Origin: Massilia sp.
GTDB taxonomy: Bacteria; Pseudomonadota; Gammaproteobacteria; Burkholderiales; Burkholderiaceae_D
Assembly: GCA_028291845.1 (NCBI GenBank)
Contig: JAQGNM010000128.1
Location: 1 to 37,019, forward strand
Direction of reading: 5' to 3'
DNA length: 37,019 nucleotides
Below, in pieces: positions 1 through 7,719 of the stretch (within the stretch, counting starts at the first letter, position 1; each line of letters opens with the position of its first letter). The notes below the pieces were generated by a model that saw only the letters and a list, made by a program, of their open reading frames with translations, ran no database searches and was not told where the DNA came from. Made by a program: the position numbers and the translations under genes.

Positions 1-666
1 GCGATCAATGCGGAATTCGAGCAGCGGTTTGGGGTGTTGCTGCTCGACGGCTACGGTATTACCGAAACCTCGACCATGGTGACGCTGAACTGGATGACCG
101 GTACGCGTGTGATGGGCTCATGCGGGCTGCCGCTGCCTGGACTGTCGACCCGCATCATCGATCCGGTTACCGGCGATGACGTTGCGCCGGGAGCGGAAGG
201 GGAGTTGATCGTGCGTGGACCGAACGTGATGGCGGGCTACCACCGCAAGCCCGCGGAAACCGCAAGCGCTCTGCGCAACAGTTGGTACTACACCGGCGAC
301 CTGGCGCGCGCCGACAAGCACGGCTTCCTGACAATTACCGGGCGTCTGAAGGAAGTCATCATCCGCGGCGGGCAGAATATCGCTCCTTCGGAGGTGGAGG
401 AGGCCGTCAGTTCGTTTGCCAGTGTGCTCGATTGCGCGGTCGTGGGAGCGCCCCACTCACACCTCGGCGAAGTGCCCGTCGTATTCGTGACGACCCGTTC
501 CGGCATGCAGATGGTGGAGGGCGACCTGATCGAACATTGCCGCGCAAAGATCTCGGCTTACAAGCTGCCGGCAGCCGTGTACGTCGTGCCTGAAATTCCG
601 CGTACCGGCTCGGGCAAGGTAATGCGCTACCGCCTGAGAGAAACGCTTGAAACCACCAAGGACTAA
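1..666 (+). CDS. Acyl-CoA synthetase / AMP-binding ligase, C-terminal part (5' end outside window)
   Basis: This is the last ~221 residues of an ANL-superfamily adenylate-forming enzyme; the reading frame is open from base 1, so the gene starts upstream. Visible motifs are the A5-type DGYGITET, the A7/A8 region YYTGDLARAD followed by GRLKEVIIRGGQNIAPSEVE (hinge and C-terminal subdomain), and the A10 lysine in RTGSGKVMRYRL. These residues bind ATP, move the C-terminal lid and contact the acyl-adenylate. The family activates a carboxylic acid with ATP and loads it onto CoA in the cytoplasm; the substrate cannot be read from this part. The stop codon overlaps the ATG of the next gene (TAATG), so translation is probably coupled to the aldehyde dehydrogenase, suggesting a shared catabolic route from an aldehyde or acid. 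Confidence 0.9.
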   Translation, partial: AINAEFEQRFGVLLLDGYGITETSTMVTLNWMTGTRVMGSCGLPLPGLSTRIIDPVTGDDVAPGAEGELIVRGPNVMAGYHRKPAETASALRNSWYYTGDLARADKHGFLTITGRLKEVIIRGGQNIAPSEVEEAVSSFASVLDCAVVGAPHSHLGEVPVVFVTTRSGMQMVEGDLIEHCRAKISAYKLPAAVYVVPEIPRTGSGKVMRYRLRETLETTKD

Positions 667-2144
667 TGATGAGTGATATGAATCAAGTCGCCAGCCTGCT
701 GCGCGATCCCGGCCTGTTACGCGACCAATGCTTCGTCAACGGCGAGTGGCTCGGCGCCGACGGCGGCAAGACCATCGACGTGACCAATCCCGCGACCGGC
801 AAGATCGTCGGCCGGGTACCGAAGATGGGGCAGGCCGAAACGCGCCGCGCCATCGATGCCGCCGCCGTGGCACAGGTCGCATGGCGCGCGACCACCGCCA
901 AGGAACGCGCAGCCGTTCTGCGCAAATGGTTTGAGCTGCTGCTCGAAAACCAGGAGGACCTTGCCGTCCTCATGACGGTCGAACAAGGGAAACCACTGAC
1001 CGAAAGCCGCGGCGAGATTGCGTACGCCGCGTCCTACATCGAGTGGTTCGCCGAGGAAGCAAAGCGCGTGTACGGCGACACCATCCCGGCGCCGACGCCA
1101 GGAAAGCGGCTGGTGGTCATCAAGCAGCCGGTTGGCGTGTGTGCGGCGATCACCCCATGGAATTTCCCTGCCGCGATGATCACCCGAAAGGCCGCGCCGG
1201 CACTCGCTGCCGGTTGTACCATGGTGATCAAGCCGGCCAGCCAGACGCCATTGTCGGCACTGGCTCTGTGCGTGTTGGCTGAACGGGCCGGCGTCCCGCC
1301 AGGCGTGCTGTCCTGCGTCACCGGATCGGCCGCCGAGATCGGCGCCGAACTGACCTCCAATCCAGTGGTACGCAAGCTGACGTTTACCGGCTCTACCGAA
1401 ATCGGCAAGGTGCTGATGGCGCAATGCGCTGGCACGGTCAAGAAAACCTCGATGGAGCTGGGCGGCAATGCGCCGTTCATCGTGTTCGATGACGCCGACA
1501 TCGATGCGGCAGTCCAGGGCGCGATGGTGGCAAAGTACCGCAACGCTGGCCAGACTTGTGTGTGCGCGAACCGGATCCTGGTACAGGACGGCGTGTACGA
1601 CCTGTTCGTCGAACGCTTTGCAGCAGCAGTGCGTAAATTGAAGGTCGGCGACGGACTCGAGTCGGGAACCTCGATCGGCCCGCTGATCGATGCAAACGCG
1701 GTACGCAAGGCTGAAGAACACGTCGCCGACGCCGTCTCGAAAGGCGCATCCATCGTGACCGGAGGCGAGCGCGGTTCTGCCGGCGAAAACTACTTTACGC
1801 CAACCATCCTGGCCGGCGCTACGCGGGACATGAACATCTTCCGCGAAGAGACCTTCAGTCCCGTCGCGCCAGTGTTCCGGTTCAGTACAGAACAGGAAGC
1901 GATCGAGATGGCCAATGACACCGAATTCGGCCTCGCCGCGTACTTCTACGGACGCGACATCGGACGGGTCTGGCGCGTTGCCGAAGCGTTGGAATATGGC
2001 ATGGTCGGCATCAACGAAGGGTTGATCTCGACTGAAGTGGCGCCGTTCGGCGGGATCAAGGAAAGCGGCAATGGGCGCGAGGGCTCGCACTACGGCATCG
2101 ACGACTATCTCGAGATCAAGTACCTCTGCATGGGCGGAATTTAA
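666..2144 (+). CDS. gabD: NAD(P)-dependent succinate-semialdehyde dehydrogenase family protein
   Basis: This 492-residue protein has the normal length for an aldehyde dehydrogenase of the GabD type, which oxidises succinate semialdehyde (or a similar semialdehyde) to the acid using NAD(P)+. All catalytic elements are visible: TPWNF (Asn166), MVIKP (Lys189), FTGSTEIGK of the cofactor-binding region, MELGGNAP (general-base Glu264), GQTCVCAN (nucleophile Cys298, with a second Cys300 as in GabD enzymes) and the C-terminal FGGIKESGNGREG. It begins in the stop codon of the acyl-CoA synthetase gene, so both probably act in one pathway. A start at the second Met (MSDMNQ) is also possible. Family assignment is firm; substrate specificity is inferred from overall similarity only. 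Confidence 0.9.
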   Translation: MMSDMNQVASLLRDPGLLRDQCFVNGEWLGADGGKTIDVTNPATGKIVGRVPKMGQAETRRAIDAAAVAQVAWRATTAKERAAVLRKWFELLLENQEDLAVLMTVEQGKPLTESRGEIAYAASYIEWFAEEAKRVYGDTIPAPTPGKRLVVIKQPVGVCAAITPWNFPAAMITRKAAPALAAGCTMVIKPASQTPLSALALCVLAERAGVPPGVLSCVTGSAAEIGAELTSNPVVRKLTFTGSTEIGKVLMAQCAGTVKKTSMELGGNAPFIVFDDADIDAAVQGAMVAKYRNAGQTCVCANRILVQDGVYDLFVERFAAAVRKLKVGDGLESGTSIGPLIDANAVRKAEEHVADAVSKGASIVTGGERGSAGENYFTPTILAGATRDMNIFREETFSPVAPVFRFSTEQEAIEMANDTEFGLAAYFYGRDIGRVWRVAEALEYGMVGINEGLISTEVAPFGGIKESGNGREGSHYGIDDYLEIKYLCMGGI

Positions 2145-2182
2145 TAGCGCCAGGAGCGTGGCAGCACCTCCCTCGGGCTGGC

Positions 2183-2209
2183 GGGTCCGTCGTTCCAGAC
2201 GACGGACCC
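2183..2209. other. Perfect 10-bp stem-loop between gabD and the HxlR regulator
   Basis: GGGTCCGTCG (2183-2192) and CGACGGACCC (2200-2209) are perfect inverted repeats with a 7-base loop. No T-run follows on either strand (the left flank is GC-rich, the right flank is GTTGCGG), so it is not a standard intrinsic terminator. It lies 39 bp after the gabD stop and about 80 bp before the regulator start. It could be a terminator lacking a U-tract, or an operator for the downstream regulator. Confidence 0.5.
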
Positions 2210-2291
2210 GTTGCGGCGATTTATGCTATTCTGCCGGTCTTCCATTGCGCTTTCGACTGCGTTTGCCAGCATTGTCGGAAGGCGAAAACCT

Positions 2292-3290
2292 ATGTCCACC
2301 CAGTTAAAAACCATCGAACCGCTTCCGGTGACGTCCGTAGCAAGCGCGCCGGCGCTAGACCGTTTTTGTTCAGTCGCACGCACGGTCGAAATCTTGTCCG
2401 ACGCATGGAGTTTCCTCGTACTACGTGAAGCTTTTTTCCGCACCCGTCGTTTCGAGGGCTTCCAGAGTGTGCTGCGCCTGCCTCGCAATACGCTGGTGCA
2501 GCGCCTGAACCGCCTGACCGAACTCGGGCTTCTGCAAAAATCGAGCTATTCGGCCGGCTCCACGCGCTTCGAATACCGCTTTACAAGCAAGGGCCTCGAC
2601 CTTTTTCCGGTCATGTTGGCGATGCTCACGTTCGGCGACACCTGGCTGCGCGGGGACAAGGAGCCACCGCTGCAACTGGTGCATACCGCCTGTGGCAAAC
2701 CGTTTTCGCCGGTCGTCACCTGCTCCGCATGCGGCGAGCCGATCGATGCCCACGACGTGCAGTACCGCAACGGACCGGGGGCCGGCTCCTGTCCCCGTCC
2801 AACCGACCGCAAGCGCTCGCGCCGCCCGTCCGATGCGCAAGTACTGGAACGCGTGCGTCCGTGTTCGGTTGCGCGTACCTTGCAGATCATCGGCGACCGC
2901 TGGACCTTCCTGGTGGTCAGAGAAATGTTTTTTGGCGTAAGACGGTTCGACGAATTCCAGGCCAATCTTGGTATCGCCAGCAACATCCTGACCGATCGCC
3001 TGCAGCGGCTGACCGATCACGGCATCGTTGCCAAACGCGCCTATCAACTCCGTCCGGAGCGGTTCGAATACCGCTTCACGGACAAGGGGCGCGACTTGTA
3101 CGGTTCAATGCTGGTGATGATGCACTGGGGAGATCGCTGGCTGGCGGACGGCCGTCCGCCGCTGCTGATGCGGCATCGCAAATGCCAGCATGACTTCCAT
3201 GCCCAGATTGCGTGCAGCGAATGCCATGAGCCGATCCAGGCCCGGCAGGTGGACTACCAGATGCGTTACGTGCTCGAGCCGGACGCCTGA
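2292..3290 (+). CDS. Tandem-HxlR transcriptional regulator with two winged-helix domains
   Basis: The protein has 332 residues and consists of two copies of an HxlR winged helix. Copy one spans about residues 25-120 (CSVARTVEILSDAWSFLVLR) and copy two about 190-285 (CSVARTLQIIGDRWTFLVVR). Each ends with a matching RFEYRFT.KG wing and a GD.WL segment. Each copy is followed by a Cys-rich tail, CGKPF with CSAC at 134-147 and CQHDF with CSEC at 298-311, resembling a small zinc-binding knuckle. HxlR proteins normally carry one domain (100-150 residues) and dimerise, so this chain resembles a covalently linked dimer. The ATG at 2292 is chosen because GGAAGG lies about 9 bases upstream; a longer frame upstream has no supporting ribosome site. 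The target is unknown; the preceding catabolic genes are the nearest candidates. Confidence 0.85.
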   Translation: MSTQLKTIEPLPVTSVASAPALDRFCSVARTVEILSDAWSFLVLREAFFRTRRFEGFQSVLRLPRNTLVQRLNRLTELGLLQKSSYSAGSTRFEYRFTSKGLDLFPVMLAMLTFGDTWLRGDKEPPLQLVHTACGKPFSPVVTCSACGEPIDAHDVQYRNGPGAGSCPRPTDRKRSRRPSDAQVLERVRPCSVARTLQIIGDRWTFLVVREMFFGVRRFDEFQANLGIASNILTDRLQRLTDHGIVAKRAYQLRPERFEYRFTDKGRDLYGSMLVMMHWGDRWLADGRPPLLMRHRKCQHDFHAQIACSECHEPIQARQVDYQMRYVLEPDA

Positions 3291-3325
3291 TATCGCCGGA
3301 TGGCGATGGCGTAAGCCAGGTCCCG

Positions 3326-3350
3326 AAAAAAGCGGACCTTGCGGTCCGCT
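3326..3350 (-). terminator. Rho-independent terminator of adk
   Basis: On the minus strand the stem AGCGGACC, loop GCAA and stem GGTCCGCT are followed by a T-run (the A-run at 3326-3331 on the plus strand). It begins 8 bases after the adk stop codon. An outer CCCGAA/TTCGGG pair extends the dyad. Confidence 0.88.
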
Positions 3351-3357
3351 TCGGGTC

Positions 3358-4014
3358 CTACTCGGAGAGGGCGGCGAGCGCCGCCTCACGTACCTGATCG
3401 ACCGCTCCCACGCCCGTGATATTGCGATACTTCGGGGCGCCGGGCAGGCTGGAGCGGGCCCAGTCGTTGTAATAGCCGAGCAGCAATTCGGTCTGGGCGT
3501 GGTAGACCGCCAGGCGCTTCTTGACGGTTTCCTCCTCGTCGTCGTCGCGCTGGACCAGCGGCTCGCCGGTGAGGTCGTCGATGTCGGCAGCTTTCGGCGG
3601 GTTGAACCTGGTGTGGTACACGCGGCCCGAGGCCGGGTGCGAGCGGCGCCCGCTCATGCGTTCGACGATCAGTTCGTCCGGCACGTCGATCTCGAGCACG
3701 TAGTCGACATTGATGCCATTGTCCTTCATGGCGTCGGCCTGCGCGATGGTGCGCGGGAAGCCGTCGAACAGATAGCCGTTGGCGCAATCGGCGTCCTGCA
3801 GGCGGTCCTTCACCAGAGCGATCATGATGTCGTCCGAGACCAGCCCACCGGCATCCATGACTTTTTTAGCCTCCAGGCCCAGCGCGCTGCCGGCCTTGAT
3901 CGCCGCGCGCAGCATGTCGCCGGTGGAGATCTGCGGAATATCGTATTTTTCCTTGATAAAGTTTGCCTGGGTACCTTTGCCGGCACCAGGCGCTCCTAAC
4001 AGAATGAGGCGCAT
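3358..4014 (-). CDS. adk: Adenylate kinase
   Basis: This 218-residue cytoplasmic enzyme interconverts ATP + AMP and 2 ADP. The N-terminal P-loop GAPGAGKGTQA, the AMP-binding QISTGDMLR, the DGFPRT motif and the long-form LID with GRVYHTRFNPP followed by DDLTGEPLVQRDDD are all intact. The length equals the usual betaproteobacterial long form. The start has an AGGA-type ribosome site (TTAGGAAA) directly upstream. The gene has its own terminator and stands between the HxlR regulator (convergent) and the liv operon (same strand, 72-bp gap), so it may be co-transcribed from liv or from a nearby promoter. The identity is secure. Confidence 0.97.
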   Translation of the reverse strand: MRLILLGAPGAGKGTQANFIKEKYDIPQISTGDMLRAAIKAGSALGLEAKKVMDAGGLVSDDIMIALVKDRLQDADCANGYLFDGFPRTIAQADAMKDNGINVDYVLEIDVPDELIVERMSGRRSHPASGRVYHTRFNPPKAADIDDLTGEPLVQRDDDEEETVKKRLAVYHAQTELLLGYYNDWARSSLPGAPKYRNITGVGAVDQVREAALAALSE

Positions 4015-4086
4015 GAAATTTCCTAAGACGGATGTTGAAGATCGTTGATGCGTTGGCAGCGAATGGCGCGCGGCAGTTTTTATGGG

Positions 4087-5127
4087 CTACACGCTCGGCT
4101 GGGAAGCCCGGGCGGTGCCTGCGGCCGGGGCGGGCCGATGTCCAGCGTTGGCGGCCTTGCGGCCTCGCCACGACGCAATCAGCGCGTTCGCTTCACCGAC
4201 TACCCCACGGCGGAAGCTCATCACGCACAAGATGAAGATGAATCCGATGACAGTCGTCACCGATTCACCGAGCGCGTTGAACCATTCCCAGCCAGTCAGC
4301 GATGCCAGTGCGCTGCCGATGTCACCGAGCTTGTTTTCAAGCGTGATGATCAGGACGGCGCCGACCACTGGTCCAATCAGGGTCCCGAGGCCTCCCACCA
4401 GCGTCATCAATACCACCAGCCCCGACATCGACCAGTGCACATCGGTCAGTGTGGCAAAGCCGAGCATGCTCGTTTTCACCGAACCGGCCAGCCCGGCCAG
4501 TGCCGCCGACAACACGAATGCCAGCAGCTTGTAGCGATTCACGTCGTAACCCAGCGAAATCGCGCGCGCCTCGTTTTCCTTGATCGCCTTGAGCACCGTA
4601 CCGAAGGGCGAGTGAACGATTCGCAGGATGAATGCGAACGCGGCGACGCAAATGGCCAATACAACGTAGTACATGACCTTGTCGTCGCTGAGGTCAATCA
4701 CGCCCAGCAGTTTTCCGCGCGGGATTCCCTGCAGTCCATCCTCGCCGCGGGTAAACGGCGCCTGCAGGAAAACGAAGTACAGCATTTGCGCCAGCGCCAG
4801 GGTGATCATGGTGAAGTAGATGCCCTGACGCCGGATCGCCAGCGCCCCCATCAGGAGGCCGCAGACGGCCGCGGCCGCAACGCCGGCCAGGATTCCCAAT
4901 TCGAACGACAAGCCCCATGACTTGAGCGCGTGTCCGGTGATATAGGCAGCGCCGCCGAAGAATGCGGCGTGGCCGAAGGAGAGCAGGCCGGTAAACCCGA
5001 TGAGCAGGTTGAACGCGCATGCGAACAGCGCGAAACACATCAGCTTCATCAGGAAAACGGTGTAAAAGAACTGCGGCAGTGCCAATGCCGCGGCGAGTGC
5101 GATTGCGTAGCCGACCTTCTTGTTCAT
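4087..5127 (-). CDS. livM: Branched-chain amino acid ABC transporter permease LivM
   Basis: This 346-residue inner-membrane protein has the LivM layout: about nine to ten hydrophobic helices, the motif NLLIGFTGLLSFGHAAFFGG near residue 40, the EAA-like loop KAIKENEARAISLGYDV contacting the ATPases, and GGLGTLIGPVVGA toward the end. Start ATG at 5127 is chosen because it follows the livH stop by 11 bp and opens with a proper membrane anchor (MNKKVGYAIALAAALALP); the reading frame extends further upstream but overlaps livH. The C-terminal tail (APAAGTARASQPSV) is short and low-complexity. With LivH it would form the translocation pore. It is the last gene of the livGFHM operon. Confidence 0.94.
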   Translation of the reverse strand: MNKKVGYAIALAAALALPQFFYTVFLMKLMCFALFACAFNLLIGFTGLLSFGHAAFFGGAAYITGHALKSWGLSFELGILAGVAAAAVCGLLMGALAIRRQGIYFTMITLALAQMLYFVFLQAPFTRGEDGLQGIPRGKLLGVIDLSDDKVMYYVVLAICVAAFAFILRIVHSPFGTVLKAIKENEARAISLGYDVNRYKLLAFVLSAALAGLAGSVKTSMLGFATLTDVHWSMSGLVVLMTLVGGLGTLIGPVVGAVLIITLENKLGDIGSALASLTGWEWFNALGESVTTVIGFIFILCVMSFRRGVVGEANALIASWRGRKAANAGHRPAPAAGTARASQPSV

Positions 5128-5138
5128 GATTGTTTCCT

Positions 5139-6026
5139 TTATTTCTCTTTGCCGAACAGGCCGGCAGGGCGCACCAGCAACACAATGACCATGACGATGA
5201 ACACCACGGTAGCCGATAGTTCTGGATACACCACCCGGGTAAAACCTTCGACCACACCGAGGCCGAGGCCGGTAATGATCGAACCCAGGATCGAGCCCAT
5301 GCCACCGATGACGACAACCGCAAACACCACGATGATCAGGTTCGATCCCATCAGCGGAGAGACCTGGATCACGGGCGCCGCAAGCACGCCCGCCAGCGCC
5401 GCGAGCGCGACACCGAAGCCGTAGGTCAGGGTCACCATCACCGGGACATTGACGCCAAAGGCTTCGACGAGTTTGGGATTTTCGGTGCCGGCCCGCAGGT
5501 AAGCGCCGAGTTTGGTTTTCTCGATCGTGTACCAGGTCGCCAGACACACAGCGAGCGAGGCGAACACGACCCATGCACGGTAGCGGGGCAACATCATGAA
5601 CCCGAGGTCGAACACACCGGTCAAGGATTCGGGTACATCGAATGGTTGTCCCGACACGCCGTAAATGGAGCGCAGCAGCCCTTCGGCGACCAGTGTGATG
5701 CCGAATGTGAGCAGCAAGCCGTACAGGTGGTCGAGTTTGTATAGGTGACGCAGCAGGAGGCGCTCGATCACGATGCCGAGTACGCCGACCGCGATTGGAG
5801 CGAGCACGAGCGCCGCCCAGTAATTCAGGCCGAGCTGGTTGAGCCCGATCCAGGCGAGGAAAGCGCCCAGCATGTAGAGGGCGCCGTGCGAAAAGTTGAT
5901 CACGTTGAGCAGGCCGAAGATGACGGCAAGACCGAGCGAGAGCATGGCGTAGAAGGCGCCATTGACCAGGCCGAGCGAAAGCTGGCTGAGGATGACGGGC
6001 AGCGGAATACTAAACAGTTCAGTCAT
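5139..6026 (-). CDS. livH: Branched-chain amino acid ABC transporter permease LivH
   Basis: This 295-residue integral membrane permease shows the typical LivH start QLSLGLVNGAFYAMLSLGLA, the FSHGALYMLGAF segment after the second helix, the cytoplasmic loop LGAYLRAGTENPKLVEAFGV that contacts the ATPase, and the conserved IGGMGSILGSIITGLGLG near the end. The length is normal. It starts 9 bp after livF and ends 11 bp before livM, so the four genes form a single transcript. It pairs with LivM to carry the ligand delivered by the divergent periplasmic binding protein across the inner membrane. Confidence 0.94.
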   Translation of the reverse strand: MTELFSIPLPVILSQLSLGLVNGAFYAMLSLGLAVIFGLLNVINFSHGALYMLGAFLAWIGLNQLGLNYWAALVLAPIAVGVLGIVIERLLLRHLYKLDHLYGLLLTFGITLVAEGLLRSIYGVSGQPFDVPESLTGVFDLGFMMLPRYRAWVVFASLAVCLATWYTIEKTKLGAYLRAGTENPKLVEAFGVNVPVMVTLTYGFGVALAALAGVLAAPVIQVSPLMGSNLIIVVFAVVVIGGMGSILGSIITGLGLGVVEGFTRVVYPELSATVVFIVMVIVLLVRPAGLFGKEK

Positions 6027-6035
6027 CTCTATGTC

Positions 6036-6743
6036 CTATACGCCAAGCAGTTCGTGCAGCAGGGGCAGTTTCTCCTGCAACTGTTGTGATTCGAAGTGTT
6101 CCACGATCTTTCCATGCTCCATCACGTAGAAGCGATCGGCCAGAGGTGCGGCAAAACGGAAGTTCTGTTCGACCATAACGATGGTGTAGCCCTTCGCCTT
6201 GAGCGCGATAATCATCCGCGCCAATGCTTGTACGATCACCGGCGCCAGGCCTTCCGATATTTCATCAAGCAACAGCAAGCGTGCCCCGGTCCGCAGGATG
6301 CGGCCGATGGCGAGCATTTGTTGCTCGCCGCCGGACAGGCGGGTGCCCTGACTGGCGCGGCGCTCAGCCAGGTTGGGGAACATCTCATAAATTTCCTTGA
6401 CCGGCATGCCGGGCTGACCGGTCCTCAGCATCGGCGGCAGCATCAGGTTTTCCTCCGTCGACAGGGACGAAAAGATGCCTCGTTCCTCGGGGCAGTAGCC
6501 GATGCCCAGGTGCGCTACCTTGTGAGTCGGAACGTTGATGGCGTCCACACCGTTGATCTTGATCGAACCGGTACGTTTGCCGGTCAGGCCCATGATCGCG
6601 CGCAGCGTGGTGCTGCGGCCCGACCCGTTGCGTCCCAGCAGCGTCACCACTTCGCCGTGTGCAACCGAGAGGTTGACGTCGTGCAGTACGTGTGATTCTC
6701 CATACCAGGCCTGCAGGCCGCTGATGTCGAGTGCCGCATTCAT
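6036..6743 (-). CDS. livF: Branched-chain amino acid ABC transporter ATPase LivF, Walker A Lys replaced by Arg
   Basis: This 235-residue ATP-binding subunit has the signature RLSGGEQQMLAIGRIL and Walker B LLLLDEISEGL intact. The Walker A loop reads GRNGSGRSTT where the P-loop consensus is GxxGxGKST, so the phosphate-binding lysine is arginine; the codon is CGC. LivF is one half of the ATPase pair driving the transporter. LivG, encoded just upstream, keeps the standard lysine. The start overlaps the livG stop by four bases (ATGA), which supports the start and tight coupling. It could be a lineage-specific tolerated variant, or the pair may be asymmetric with one weak ATP site. Confidence 0.93.
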   Translation of the reverse strand: MNAALDISGLQAWYGESHVLHDVNLSVAHGEVVTLLGRNGSGRSTTLRAIMGLTGKRTGSIKINGVDAINVPTHKVAHLGIGYCPEERGIFSSLSTEENLMLPPMLRTGQPGMPVKEIYEMFPNLAERRASQGTRLSGGEQQMLAIGRILRTGARLLLLDEISEGLAPVIVQALARMIIALKAKGYTIVMVEQNFRFAAPLADRFYVMEHGKIVEHFESQQLQEKLPLLHELLGV

Positions 6744-7510
6744 TGAACTGCTCCCTCGAGAGGCGCCGTGGACCCCATGTAAGCTTCCATCACTTGTGGA
6801 TTGCGGGAAATCTCGTCGTAGCTGCCTTCAGCGAGCAGGGCCCCGCGCTGAAGGACCGAGATCTTGTCGCAGATTCCCGATACCACGCTCATGTTGTGTT
6901 CGACCATCAATACCGTGCGGCCGGCTGCGACCTTCTTGATCAGCGCCGTCACGCGGTGTACGTCCTCATGGCCCATCCCCTGGGTCGGCTCGTCGAGCAG
7001 CATCAGCTCCGGCTCCATCGCCAGCGTCGTTGCGATCTCCAGCGCGCGCTTGCGACCGTAAGGAAGGTCCACGGTCCGCGACTCGGAGAACGACTCCAGA
7101 TCCACCTCGGCCAGCAACTGCATCGCCCGCTCATCGAGCTTGCCAAGGCTGGCTTCACTGCGCCAGAAATGGTAGGACGTGCCCAAGTTGCGCTGCAGCG
7201 CGATGCGGACGTTTTCGAGGACCGACATTTGCGGGAACACCGCCGAAATCTGGAACGAGCGGATCACGCCCTGCCGGGCGATCTGCGCGGGCTTGTGGAA
7301 AGTAATGTGCTTGCCGTTGAACAGAATGTCCCCTGAGCTGGGGACGAGGAATTTGGTAAGCAGGTTGAAGCAGGTGGTCTTGCCGGCGCCGTTTGGCCCG
7401 ATCAAGGCGTGGATGTGCCCACGCTGCACCTTCAGGTTCACGGCGTCGACGGCGGTGAATCCTTTGAACTGCTTGCTGAGGTTGTGTGTTTCGAGGATGT
7501 GGTCTGCCAT
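6740..7510 (-). CDS. livG: Branched-chain amino acid ABC transporter ATPase LivG
   Basis: This 256-residue ATPase has Walker A GPNGAGKTTCFNLLT, a Q-loop in VIRSFQISAVFP, the degenerate LivG-type signature LPYGRKRALEIATTLA, Walker B LMLLDEPTQGM and the switch histidine in MLMVEHNMSVV-like sequence (VLMVEHNMSVV). Start ATG at 7510 is preferred because GGAGA lies six bases upstream; an in-frame ATG at 7522 has only an A-rich leader. It is the first gene of livGFHM, preceded by a good sigma-70 promoter (7550-7578). With LivF it powers import of the binding protein's ligand. Confidence 0.94.
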   Translation of the reverse strand: MADHILETHNLSKQFKGFTAVDAVNLKVQRGHIHALIGPNGAGKTTCFNLLTKFLVPSSGDILFNGKHITFHKPAQIARQGVIRSFQISAVFPQMSVLENVRIALQRNLGTSYHFWRSEASLGKLDERAMQLLAEVDLESFSESRTVDLPYGRKRALEIATTLAMEPELMLLDEPTQGMGHEDVHRVTALIKKVAAGRTVLMVEHNMSVVSGICDKISVLQRGALLAEGSYDEISRNPQVMEAYMGSTAPLEGAVQ

Positions 7511-7535
7511 CGTTGTCTCCATAATTCTTTTTTTG

Positions 7536-7548
7536 TGACTTGCATAAA
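7536..7548 (+). repeat. 13-bp direct repeat, copy 1 (liv divergent region)
   Basis: TGACTTGCATAAA occurs here and again at 7670-7682, in the same orientation, 134 bp apart, at both ends of the livG / binding-protein divergent region. Copy 1 lies just after the livG start on the transcribed side of its promoter; copy 2 lies in the leader of the binding-protein gene. It may be a regulator half-site pair or a leftover of a small duplication. Confidence 0.6.
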
Positions 7549-7549
7549 G

Positions 7550-7578
7550 AGATTATCAGTGAGGTATTGGCATGTCAA
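7550..7578 (-). promoter_or_regulatory. Sigma-70 promoter of livGFHM
   Basis: On the minus strand TTGACA (7573-7578) is followed after exactly 17 bp by TAATCT (7550-7555). The predicted transcription start is about 33 bases before the livG ATG. Both hexamers are close to consensus and the region is AT-rich in a GC-rich genome. Confidence 0.75.
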
Positions 7579-7625
7579 TCAATCTCTGGATATCGGGCGA
7601 TTGCATAGGACGCACCATAATTTCT

Positions 7626-7654
7626 TTGACATTGTCCAACTTTCAAACTACTCT
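7626..7654 (+). promoter_or_regulatory. Sigma-70 promoter of the Liv-type binding protein gene
   Basis: TTGACA (7626-7631), a 17-bp spacer and TACTCT (7649-7654) lie about 65 bp before the chosen start at 7720. It diverges from the livG promoter, with the two -35 boxes about 48 bp apart, a layout that lets one regulator control both. Confidence 0.65.
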
Positions 7655-7669
7655 TTTTAGGCAAGCGGA

Positions 7670-7682
7670 TGACTTGCATAAA
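7670..7682 (+). repeat. 13-bp direct repeat, copy 2 (liv divergent region)
   Basis: Second copy of TGACTTGCATAAA (see 7536-7548). It lies between the predicted promoter (7626-7654) and the start codon of the binding-protein gene. It contains an in-frame ATG at 7669 that lacks a ribosome site. Confidence 0.6.
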
Positions 7683-7719
7683 AAAACTTGCTGGATTTTT
7701 CAAAAAACTTGGAGGAACT

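Noticed and set aside
717..2090. Long open frame (about 457 codons) antisense to gabD
   Set aside because: Arg/His-rich composition without any family motif; it mirrors a strongly conserved dehydrogenase on the plus strand, a usual effect of high GC.
4045..4920. 291-codon plus-strand frame over livM
   Set aside because: Antisense of membrane-helix codons giving Gln/His/Arg-rich sequence.
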